This document shows, piece by piece, positions 17,856-24,626 of a DNA stretch of 64,000 nucleotides. Source of the DNA: Agromyces ramosus (GTDB lineage: Bacteria > Actinomycetota > Actinomycetes > Actinomycetales > Microbacteriaceae); NCBI RefSeq assembly GCF_030817175.1, contig NZ_JAUSYY010000001.1, forward strand, positions 1,116,001-1,180,000, written 5' to 3'. The notes below the pieces were generated by a model. The model saw only the letters and a list, made by a program, of their open reading frames with translations, was not told where the DNA came from and did no database searches. Each line of letters begins with the position of its first letter. Position 1 is the stretch's first letter. A program made the position numbers and the translations under genes.

Positions 17856-19366
17856 GTCCGCCCCCTCGCGTCGGGCGTGGCGCCGCTGCCGCCGTCGTGA
17901 CCGGATGCCGCGGCGGCGAGCTCCGCCTCGGCCGCGGCCAGGTCGGGCTCGTCGAGATCGACGAACACCGGAACGCTGCCGTGCGCCTCGAGCAGCTCGC
18001 GCCACGCCGCGCGGCGTTCGTCGCGTCGCCGGGCGTCATCGCCCCAGCGCGCGAGGAACGCCGACTCGTCGACGAGCACGACAGTGGTTCCGGATGCCGC
18101 AGCACGGCCGGCCCCGCCGCCGGCACCGAGCGCCGTGAGGAACGCCCCGTGCGCATCCTCCTCGGGCGTGGCCGTGAGGCTGAACAGCGGCAGGCGGATC
18201 TCGCCAGCCGCCGCGAACTCCGTGCCCGCGGCATCCATCGCCTGGCTCTGCTCGACGTCATCACCCCACGCGAGGGGCGCATCGATCGTCGGGGCAGCGT
18301 TTCCGTACGCCCGGGCGAGCACGGCCTCGAGCCCTGCCCGCGCCTCGGGCGTGAGGGTGTAGCTGTACGGGATGACGCGCACCCGCGCCGGCTCGCCCAC
18401 CCACGCCGCGACGAGGCGGCGGTAGTACGGCTCGTCGAGCGGCAGCGCCACGCGCTTCGCCCGGCGCCGCTCGACGAGCCCCGCGACGAGCGCGAGCACA
18501 AGCCGCGGCACGATGACGACGAGCGCGACCGTGGCGGCCATGAGATGCATCCACATCGCGGCGTTCTCGCTCTCGGGCGCGCGGATCGCCTCGATCGCCG
18601 CCACATCGGGCACGGGGATGCCGGTGACCCACGACCCCGGCGCGAACGTCACGGCGAGCAGCGCGCGCACCTGCTCGGCGCCGAGGAACGTGCTCTCCCA
18701 CGACGCGCGGTACTCGAACGCGATGCCGCGCAGGTAGAGGCCGGCGATCACGCCGAGCGCGGTCGCCGCGGCCGCGAGGTGCAGCACGCGGGCGGCGCGC
18801 GCTCCGTAAAGCGGTGCGGCGACGCGCGCCCAGTCGCGGGGCAGCGCGGCGAGCACGGTGCGCCGGGCAGCGGTCGGGGCATCCGATCGGCTGGTGTCAC
18901 CGGATGCCCGCACCGACGCGACCCGGATGACCAGCCCCCGCACCGGGCCGGCCGCCCCGCGCCCGAGTACCACCGGGCGCACGAGCAGCCAGAGGTACAC
19001 GAGCAGATTCCACGCGACGAGCGCGAACACCGGCGGCGCCAGCAGGTTGATGCTCGACCCGCCCCCGATGCGGTCGATGAGCAGGCCGAACAGGAACGCG
19101 GCCACCACCGTCACGACGCCCACCCACGGCCGCCACCGGATGCCGCGTACCGTGCGCGTCACGGCAGGCTGGCGCGTGCCGATGCGCTCGAGCACGAGCT
19201 GCGCGCGCCGGCTCAGGAACTCGTCGGCGCTCGCCCGCTCCCCCACGATGGACGCCGCCGCACGGCTCGCCCACTCGCGGTCGGCGTCGGACCACAGCAC
19301 GCGATCGCGGTCGGCCGTCTCAACGGCGCGCGCCGCGGTCGTCTCGAGGGCGCCCGACTCGTCCAT
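17852..19366 (-). CDS. DUF2868 family membrane protein
   Basis: This 504-residue protein has two hydrophobic pairs, at ~80-135 (GVVTVVAAFLFGLLID and FALVAWNLLVYLWLLV) and ~215-310, and a soluble C-terminal part with WGDDVEQSQAMD and TTVVLVDESAF. This is the DUF2868 layout. The ATG at 19366 has no SD site but TAGACT 7 nt upstream (19379-19374), so I expect a leaderless start. It is the first gene of a two-gene unit with the GTPase. A decayed copy of its membrane-spanning portion lies at 24062-24260. Confidence 0.83.
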   Translation of the reverse strand: MDESGALETTAARAVETADRDRVLWSDADREWASRAAASIVGERASADEFLSRRAQLVLERIGTRQPAVTRTVRGIRWRPWVGVVTVVAAFLFGLLIDRIGGGSSINLLAPPVFALVAWNLLVYLWLLVRPVVLGRGAAGPVRGLVIRVASVRASGDTSRSDAPTAARRTVLAALPRDWARVAAPLYGARAARVLHLAAAATALGVIAGLYLRGIAFEYRASWESTFLGAEQVRALLAVTFAPGSWVTGIPVPDVAAIEAIRAPESENAAMWMHLMAATVALVVIVPRLVLALVAGLVERRRAKRVALPLDEPYYRRLVAAWVGEPARVRVIPYSYTLTPEARAGLEAVLARAYGNAAPTIDAPLAWGDDVEQSQAMDAAGTEFAAAGEIRLPLFSLTATPEEDAHGAFLTALGAGGGAGRAAASGTTVVLVDESAFLARWGDDARRRDERRAAWRELLEAHGSVPVFVDLDEPDLAAAEAELAAAASGHDGGSGATPDARGRT

Positions 19367-19438
19367 ATCGCGGAGTCTATGCCGGGCGCTGGGCATCAGG
19401 CCGGGAGGAGTGCGAAGTTCTTCGATCGCCGGTGAACG

Positions 19439-19444
19439 TATGCT
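19439..19444 (+). promoter_or_regulatory. -10 box TATGCT for a leaderless HNH gene
   Basis: TATGCT is followed after 7 nt by GTG at 19452, the spacing seen at many other starts in this window. On the opposite strand TAGACT at 19379-19374 has the same relation to the DUF2868 ATG, giving back-to-back promoters about 60 bp apart. Confidence 0.5.
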
Positions 19445-19451
19445 CATCCCT

Positions 19452-20027
19452 GTGACCGACCCCGCAGTGTTCCGATTCGCCATGCCGAAGCCGGTCCGGA
19501 TCACCGGCCGCTCATCAAGCATCACGAACTCGTTCGTGAACGGAATCATTCCAGTCGTGATTCCCACCGCTGACCAGATCGACGAGGCGTTGCGGATCCT
19601 TGGAATGCAGGATGCGGTGAGGTGCGCGTACTGCGGGGATACGGCGAGCGAATGGGATCATCTTCGCCCCCTTGTCATGGGGAAGCAACCAACCGGCTAC
19701 ATCTCGGAGATACACAACCTCGTGCCTGCTTGCGGCAAGTGCAATCAGAGCAAAGGCAACAAGCCATGGCGCGAGTGGATGTTCAGCTCGGCTCGCCTGT
19801 CGCCCGCTACCCGCGGAGTCAGGGGGCTGGCAGAACGCGCGGAGCGCCTTGATGCGTACGAACAGTGGCAAACTCCTACCCGCATCGATTTCGGATCGGT
19901 TGTGGGTGACGAGTTGTGGGCTCAGCATTGGCGCAATCACGCTGCCATCCTGCAAGCCATGCGGGACGCCGAGATCACGGTGGAGTTGATCCGCAAGCGA
20001 GTCGCGGGCGCAAGCACTGGCCAATAG
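19452..20027 (+). CDS. HNH endonuclease-like protein
   Basis: A protein of 191 residues with a zinc-ribbon HNH core: CAYCG, then EWDHLRPL, then IHNLVPACGKCNQSKGN. This gives two CxxC pairs, the catalytic Asp-His and the downstream Asn. The region ITGRSSSITNSFVNGIIPV before the core is conserved in this HNH subfamily. I chose GTG 19452 because of the ideally spaced TATGCT. ATG 19440 (weak GGTGAA) and ATG 19482 are alternatives. It is a solitary gene between a DUF2868/GTPase pair and a lipoprotein. A DNA-cleaving defence role is possible but unproven. Confidence 0.8.
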   Translation: MTDPAVFRFAMPKPVRITGRSSSITNSFVNGIIPVVIPTADQIDEALRILGMQDAVRCAYCGDTASEWDHLRPLVMGKQPTGYISEIHNLVPACGKCNQSKGNKPWREWMFSSARLSPATRGVRGLAERAERLDAYEQWQTPTRIDFGSVVGDELWAQHWRNHAAILQAMRDAEITVELIRKRVAGASTGQ

Positions 20028-20066
20028 TCACAACACCCGATGGAGTCGGACCCCTCGGGCTCTCAT

Positions 20067-20705
20067 TCAGTCGCAGGCGATGCCGTCGCCGTCGCGGTCG
20101 AGGTCATAGGGGTCGTCACCGATGATCTGCACAGGCCCGCTCACATAGGCGGGACCATCGCCGCTGCCACCTGCGCAATCCACGTCGAACGCCACCGGCA
20201 CGCACGGGCCGCTGTAATTGGGGTCGCATCCTCCCGCTGGCACGGGCGGCGGGGGCGGGGGTGGCACCCGACTGCCTTCCGCTCGAATCTCCTGCACCGG
20301 TGCCACGCTCACCACATCGCTGACAACCGTGCGCCCGACTTCTCGGCCCTCTTCGTAGACGACTTCGTAGGTGATCACCCGTTCGCCGTCCTGGCCAGGC
20401 GTCGCGACCACGAGAGTGCCGATGTCGAGGCTCGGCTCTGCGATCGTCGTCGACGTGAACGGAACGGCCTCTCGCGTTTCCTCTTGCTTCACTGTTCTCA
20501 TTGAGGTGGGCGTGGGCTCAGAAGTCGCGGACTTGGTGCGGCCGCCCGCGTCGTCTTGATCGGCAGCGACGCAACCTGCGAGCAGGGCAACGGACACCAC
20601 CATCGCGACCAGAGCCGCCCCGACCCGCACCGGACCGCCTTGCTTGCGAACACGCCCCGCTCCCGGCATGCGCTGCTTCGGACGATTCTCATCGAGGATG
20701 CCCAT
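20067..20705 (-). CDS. Lipoprotein with G5 and C-terminal Excalibur calcium-binding domains
   Basis: This 212-residue protein has a basic N terminus, then a signal segment (VGAALVAMVVSVALLAGC) whose lipobox is LLAGC. A G5-like domain follows at ~75-135 (RTVKQEETREAVPF, GERVITYEVVYEEGREV). A Pro-rich hinge VPPPPPPPVPAGG leads to a Cys-paired segment and the Excalibur motif DLDRDGDGIACD at the end. It should be exported and anchored in the membrane, with the G5 domain facing the cell wall. The ATG at 20705 has a purine-rich GGGGCGAG upstream. Confidence 0.82.
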   Translation of the reverse strand: MGILDENRPKQRMPGAGRVRKQGGPVRVGAALVAMVVSVALLAGCVAADQDDAGGRTKSATSEPTPTSMRTVKQEETREAVPFTSTTIAEPSLDIGTLVVATPGQDGERVITYEVVYEEGREVGRTVVSDVVSVAPVQEIRAEGSRVPPPPPPPVPAGGCDPNYSGPCVPVAFDVDCAGGSGDGPAYVSGPVQIIGDDPYDLDRDGDGIACD

Positions 20706-20860
20706 GGTCCGCTCGCCCCACTTCACTAGCGGATGCACGGGAGCGTTAGGCTCCGGCGGCGCTCCGTCTATGACGACCAGTGTCCCGCCGAAGTCGGGCG
20801 AGCACTTCAGTGCAGTCCCGGATCGTCGACGCACCTTCCCCTTCAAGCGGGGGCTCCGAT

Positions 20861-20880
20861 ATGTACATATTTGTGTACAT
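20861..20880. promoter_or_regulatory. YefM/Phd-type operator: two TGTACA boxes, centres 12 bp apart
   Basis: ATGTACA-TATTTG-TGTACAT is a perfect 7-bp inverted repeat. Its two TGTACA cores (20862-20867 and 20874-20879) have centres 12 bp apart, the geometry described for the YefM-YoeB operator. It covers the -35/spacer region of the promoter for the gene at 20900, whose product starts with a Phd/YefM-like domain. Autorepression is the natural reading. Confidence 0.7.
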
Positions 20881-20886
20881 GCCAAG

Positions 20887-20892
20887 TATCCT
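20887..20892 (+). promoter_or_regulatory. -10 box TATCCT for the Phd-nucleotidyltransferase gene
   Basis: TATCCT ends 7 nt before the ATG at 20900 and no SD site is present, so the mRNA is probably leaderless. The YefM-like operator lies immediately upstream, where it would block RNA polymerase. Confidence 0.5.
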
Positions 20893-20899
20893 TGCTCCC

Positions 20900-21415
20900 A
20901 TGAGCAAGATCGCGCCGATCAACGCCTACGTGGTTCCTGTGGCAGAGGCCCGCGCTGCGCTCTCGAGCATGCTTCGCGACTTCCGCGATCGCGGGCCGGA
21001 TGCCGCTTCGGTGGTCATCGGGTCGCACCGACGCCCAGAGGCGGTGCTCGTGCCCTATGAGCGCTTCGTCGCAAGCCAAGTCGCGGGCGAGCGCGTCCCG
21101 CCGGCCGGGCGTCAGCGAACGGCCAGCCACCTGCTCGACGAGCTCCGCCGTCGCCGCGCGCTCATCGAACGCCTCGCGCGCGCCAACCGCATCGCGTCGG
21201 TCCAGGTCTTCGGCTCGGTCGCGCGTGGCGACGAGACGCCGTCGAGCGATATCGATTTTCTGGTGGAGCCACAGGATGACGCGTCCCACTTCGATCTCGC
21301 CCAGTTCGAACTCGACATGGAGTCGCTGTTCGAACGACCTGTCGACGTGGTCTCGCGCCGCGCACTGCACGCCGATCGCGATCGATCGGTTCTTGACGAG
21401 GCGATCGATCTTTGA
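20900..21415 (+). CDS. Fusion of a Phd/YefM antitoxin-like domain and an MNT-type nucleotidyltransferase
   Basis: This protein has 171 residues. Residues ~9-58 (YVVPVAEARAALSSML, then PEAVLVPYERF) form a Phd/YefM-like DNA-binding fold. Residues ~84-171 form a minimal nucleotidyltransferase with GS at 105-106, DID at 117-119 and a third acidic strand (PVDVV). MNT proteins are antitoxins that AMPylate HepT-type toxins. The predicted operator upstream agrees with the Phd half. No HepT or RelE partner follows; only 51 bp separate it from the next gene. It may act alone or on a partner elsewhere. A broken copy of its tail lies at 24262-24376. Confidence 0.83.
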   Translation: MSKIAPINAYVVPVAEARAALSSMLRDFRDRGPDAASVVIGSHRRPEAVLVPYERFVASQVAGERVPPAGRQRTASHLLDELRRRRALIERLARANRIASVQVFGSVARGDETPSSDIDFLVEPQDDASHFDLAQFELDMESLFERPVDVVSRRALHADRDRSVLDEAIDL

Positions 21416-21466
21416 CGCCCACCGATTGCGCCGAGCGAAGCTGCACCAGCTCGTGGAACGCGTCGC

Positions 21467-22144
21467 CTAGATCCAGCCCTGCTCCCACGCCCGCTCGGCG
21501 GCTTCGTGCCGCGACGCCGCGCCGAGCTTCGTCATCGCCGATGAGAGGTAGTTGCGCACGGTGCCCGACGCCAGGTGCAGCCGGTCGGCGATCTGCTGCA
21601 CGCTCATCGTCGACCGGCTGTAGCGCAGCGCGTCGAGCTCCCGGTCGGTGAGCGGGCAGCGCTCGGCGGTGAGCGCGGTCGCCGCGATCTCGGGGTCGAC
21701 GTACCTGCGGCCCGCGGCGACGTCACGGATGACGTGCGCGAGGTCTTCGGCAGGCGTCGACTTCGGCACGAACCCCGAGACCTTCGACGCGAGCGCGCGG
21801 CGCAGCACCCCAGGCCGCGCGTGCCGGGTCACGATGACGACGCGGGTCGGCACGGCCGCGAGGATGCGCGTCGCGGCCTCGAGCCCGTCGGCCTCGGGCA
21901 TCTCGAGGTCGAGCAGGCACACGTCAGGCCGGGTCGCGATCGCCTGCTCGACGGCGATGACGCCGTTCTCGGCGGTCGCCACCACCTCGATGTCGGGCTC
22001 CAGGCCGAGCAGCGCCACGAGCGCCCCGCGAATCAGGTGCTCGTCGTCGGCGATGAGCAGCCGGATGCGTCGCTCGCCCGCTTCCCCGCCCGACAGGCCG
22101 TCCGCGCCACCGGCTCCGGCACGGCCCCTGCCCGGCCCCCTCAC
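21467..22144 (-). CDS. NarL/DesR-type response regulator
   Basis: This protein has 225 residues. The receiver domain begins IRLLIADDEHLIRGAL, with phospho-acceptor Asp79 in CLLDLEMPEADG and a conserved Lys in FVPKSTP. The C-terminal LuxR helix-turn-helix is at ~163-225 (LTDRELDALRYSRS). The GTG at 22144 overlaps the kinase stop as GTGA and adds a 25-residue Gly-rich leader. No ATG is available nearer the domain, so coupled translation from GTG is most likely. It should bind the palindrome at 23360-23377. Confidence 0.87.
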   Translation of the reverse strand: MRGPGRGRAGAGGADGLSGGEAGERRIRLLIADDEHLIRGALVALLGLEPDIEVVATAENGVIAVEQAIATRPDVCLLDLEMPEADGLEAATRILAAVPTRVVIVTRHARPGVLRRALASKVSGFVPKSTPAEDLAHVIRDVAAGRRYVDPEIAATALTAERCPLTDRELDALRYSRSTMSVQQIADRLHLASGTVRNYLSSAMTKLGAASRHEAAERAWEQGWI

Positions 22145-23343
22145 GCAGTGACCTCGGCGGCCACGGGCACCGACACCCGAAGCTCGAAGCGGGCGCTCGA
22201 GGCATCCGTCGACGTCTCGATCGTTCCGCCGACGGCCGCGAGCCGCTCGCGCAGGCCGGCGAGCCCGGATGCCGCAGCGCCCGACCCCCGCACGGCCTCG
22301 GCCGATGCACCGTCGTTCGCGATGACGAGCTCGCAGCGTCCGGCACCCGTCCCGCGCGACAGCACGATCGACACCCGCGTCGCCGCGCTGTGCCGCAGGA
22401 TGTTCGTCGTCGCCTCGCGCACGACCGACGCGAGGGCACTGCGCGTCGTGGCATCCGTCGGCAACTCGCCGAGCCGCAGCTCGCACTCGGCGCCCGCGGC
22501 CGTGAGCACCTCGCGGGCGTTCTCGAGCTCGTCGGCGAGCGACACCTGGCGGTACCCGGCGACGAGCGAGCGCGTCGCTTCGAGGGCCTCCTTCGCGATG
22601 AGCCGCACCTCGTGGATGTGCTCGCGAGCCGCGACAGGATCGCGCTCGAGGAGGCGCTCGGCGAGCTCGGACTTCAGCGATATGACCTGCAGGTGGTGCC
22701 CCTGGATGTCGTGCAGGTCTGACGCGAACCGCAGCCGCTCCTGCGTCACCGCGAGCTCGGCGGCGCTGCGACGGTGGCGATCGAGCTCGACGACGATCTC
22801 CCACCACCACAGGCTCGACAGCAGCATGAACGGCAGGGTCAGCGCGTAGATGCTGATGGCCCACGCGGAGCCGCCGGTCGCATACGGGAAGGGAGCGTCG
22901 AGCGCGACGGTTGCGATCACGGGGTGGGCGACGAAGACGATGGCGGATGCCCCGAGCGCGGGCCAGCGCCAGGGCTTCGGCATCAGGCACACGACGAGGC
23001 AGCACGCCGCCCACAGCGAGGTCGCTGCGATGAGCTCGTAGCCCGGCGAGAAGAGCCCCAGCACCCAGGCCGTTACAGCGGGAACGAAGAGCGCGATCGT
23101 CCATGCGGCGCCGGGGAGTCCGCCGCCACGACCCACCTGCAGGAACCAGCAGAACCGGATCAGCGCCGCACCCGCGACCAGCTGCAGCACGATGAGCGCA
23201 GCTCCGAGGGCGCTCGGCGCGTTCGAGTAGGCCTCGAGCATGATGAGGGCCACGAAGCCCACGAAGAAGCCGACGAAGAACACGACCGACGAGAGCGTGT
23301 ACAGCCACGTGGTGTGCACGCTGCGGGAGTGCTCGGATGGCAT
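22141..23343 (-). CDS. DesK-type sensor histidine kinase
   Basis: This 400-residue protein has five to six N-terminal membrane segments (about 15-180), no large extracellular sensor, then a HisKA_3 dimerisation helix with phospho-acceptor His211 (SDLHDIQGHHLQVI). The HATPase domain follows, with an N box (VVREATTNILRH) and a G box (GSGAAASGLAGLRERL). This is the intramembrane-sensing DesK class. The ATG at 23343 lacks an SD site and has TAGGCT 7 nt upstream. The signal is not evident; a small export gene is divergent from it. Confidence 0.9.
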   Translation of the reverse strand: MPSEHSRSVHTTWLYTLSSVVFFVGFFVGFVALIMLEAYSNAPSALGAALIVLQLVAGAALIRFCWFLQVGRGGGLPGAAWTIALFVPAVTAWVLGLFSPGYELIAATSLWAACCLVVCLMPKPWRWPALGASAIVFVAHPVIATVALDAPFPYATGGSAWAISIYALTLPFMLLSSLWWWEIVVELDRHRRSAAELAVTQERLRFASDLHDIQGHHLQVISLKSELAERLLERDPVAAREHIHEVRLIAKEALEATRSLVAGYRQVSLADELENAREVLTAAGAECELRLGELPTDATTRSALASVVREATTNILRHSAATRVSIVLSRGTGAGRCELVIANDGASAEAVRGSGAAASGLAGLRERLAAVGGTIETSTDASSARFELRVSVPVAAEVTA

Positions 23344-23359
23344 GCGTTCGAGCCTAGAC

Positions 23360-23377
23360 CCGTGACATCTGTCACGG
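23360..23377. promoter_or_regulatory. Palindromic response-regulator site
   Basis: CCGTGACA-TC-TGTCACGG is a perfect 8-bp inverted repeat with a 2-nt spacer. It lies 17 bp upstream of the kinase ATG and about 100 bp upstream of the divergent small export gene. TGACA-N2-TGTCA palindromes of this shape are common at NarL/DesR-type targets in actinobacteria (family knowledge). Autoregulation plus control of the neighbour is inferred. Confidence 0.55.
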
Positions 23378-23479
23378 TCTGGCGTGCGGATTCGAACGTG
23401 ATCTGGTGAGACGGCGGCACTGCCGCGCGCCCGGCGGCTCTCGAAGGATGGAGGTACCGCTCAACCGAAAGGACTTGTC

Positions 23480-23974
23480 ATGATCGACGTACTCCAGGAC
23501 TTCACCGCCTCCATGCCCGACTTCCTCCAGTGGGTCGGGGTGATGATCGCGGCCGCGGTCCCGTTCGTCGATTCGTACTTCGGCGCGGTCATCGGCGTCG
23601 TCATCGGACTGCCGACGGCGCTCGCGATCGGCGCGGCCGTGATCGGCAACGTGGTCTCGATGCTCGTGTTCGTGTTCACCGCGCACGGCGTGCGGTCGAA
23701 GGTCGTCGCCAGCAAGGCGGGTGCTGCCGGCGAGACGACGCCTGCGTCGCCATCTCCTCGTCAGGAGAAGGTGCGCCGCGCCTTCGACAAGTACGGTGTC
23801 GCCGGCGTGAGCCTCGTCGGCCCGGCCATCCTGCCCAGCCAGTTCACGTCAGCCGCGATGGTCTCGTTCGGCGCCAACCGCAACCTTGTGATCCTGTGGC
23901 AGATCATCTCGATCACCCTCTGGGGCGTCGTCTTCGGCGTGCTCGCGACGCTCGGGGTGTCGCTGGCGCGGTGA
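23480..23974 (+). CDS. Putative small multidrug export membrane protein
   Basis: This 164-residue membrane protein has two hydrophobic blocks: 18-70 (VGVMIAAAVPFVDSYFGAV, AIGAAVIGNVVSMLVFVF) and 115-164 (AGVSLVGPAILPSQFTSAAM, IISITLWGVVFGVLATLG). A charged loop (~72-108) separates them. This matches the small multidrug export family, whose transport function is poorly proven. The start has GAAAGGA upstream. Its divergence from the kinase gene around a palindrome suggests that the two-component system controls it. Confidence 0.75.
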   Translation: MIDVLQDFTASMPDFLQWVGVMIAAAVPFVDSYFGAVIGVVIGLPTALAIGAAVIGNVVSMLVFVFTAHGVRSKVVASKAGAAGETTPASPSPRQEKVRRAFDKYGVAGVSLVGPAILPSQFTSAAMVSFGANRNLVILWQIISITLWGVVFGVLATLGVSLAR

Positions 23975-23988
23975 CGCGTGCAAGTGAG

Positions 23989-24016
23989 GGGGTCGGGCGC
24001 GCCAACGTCGGGCCCC
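23989..24016 (+). terminator. Hairpin terminator, related to the one at 8063
   Basis: GGGGTCGGGCG, a 6-nt loop, then CGTCGGGCCCC gives 10 of 11 pairs counting two G-U pairs. It begins 15 nt after the export gene's stop. The right arm is followed by TTCCGCGGTT, nearly the same sequence that follows the 8063-8090 hairpin, so both belong to one repeated terminator type. Confidence 0.55.
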
Positions 24017-24061
24017 TTCCGCGGTTTCTACCGTGGCGTAAATTCCATCAGCGCCAACGGC

Positions 24062-24260
24062 GGGCCGGCCGCCTCGCGCCTCAGCAGGAGCGGGCGCACG
24101 AGCAGCCAGAGGTAACGAGCAGGTTCCACACGACGAGCGCGAACACCGGCGGCGCGAGCAGATTGATGCTCGACTCACCGCCGATGCGATCGATGAGCAG
24201 CCCGAAGAGGAACGCGGCCGCCACCGTCACGACGCGCACCCACGGACGCCACCGGATGCC
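24062..24260 (-). pseudogene. Remnant of a DUF2868 gene
   Basis: This stretch aligns by eye, at roughly 85-90% identity, with 18949-19145 inside the intact DUF2868 gene. It encodes the first membrane-spanning hairpin (GIRWRPWVRVVTVAAAF, LLIDRIGGESSINLLAPPVF). A single-base deletion in the copy (GGTAACGAGC against GGTACACGAGC) shifts the frame, and both ends are missing. It is a dead fragment of a second copy. Confidence 0.8.
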
Positions 24261-24261
24261 G

Positions 24262-24376
24262 CGCGGATGACGCGTCCCACTTCGATCTCGCCCAGTTCGA
24301 ACTCGACGTGGACTCGCGCCGCGCACTGCACGCCGATCGCGATCGCGCGGTTCTCGACGAGGCGATCAATCTGTGA
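24262..24376 (+). pseudogene. Remnant of the MNT nucleotidyltransferase gene tail
   Basis: This segment matches 21272-21415, the last ~48 codons of the Phd-nucleotidyltransferase gene, down to a stop codon. Thirty nucleotides are missing in frame, apparently by slippage between two TCGAC repeats. The catalytic GS and DxD motifs are absent. It abuts the DUF2868 fragment directly, whereas the intact copies are about 2.1 kb apart. This records a duplication followed by a deletion. Confidence 0.8.
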
Positions 24377-24626
24377 AGTCAGCCGATCGCGGCGACTAGT
24401 GAATCGAGGACTTGAGCGCGACGCTCGACCGCGGCCGAGCTGGTCGCAGTAGGTCCCGACGAACTCGACCGCGACCCGGCACCACCCTTTGCCTTCGAGA
24501 GGCTCCAAGCGGGTGGGCGGGGCGCCTCGCGAAGCGCCTGACCGCTGCTGACCCGCACGTCTCGAAGACACGCTCTGGTCGCAGTCAGCCGCACCCGCGA
24601 CGTCATCGTGTACCACTGCGAGCGCG
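24377..24626. other. Intergenic stretch between the remnants and the defence island
   Basis: No supportable gene. Open frames here are short and have no recognisable domain. Base composition changes from the high GC of the left flank towards the lower GC of the restriction genes, so the left boundary of the island is probably in or near this stretch. Confidence 0.4.

Noticed and set aside
18858..19451. N-terminal extension of the HNH protein
   Set aside because: The extension is antisense to the DUF2868 gene and lacks protein-like sequence. The HNH subfamily's conserved leader begins near 19500.
21416..21466. HepT toxin partner after the nucleotidyltransferase
   Set aside because: Only 51 bp are available before the convergent response regulator gene; no HEPN RxxxxH motif can fit.
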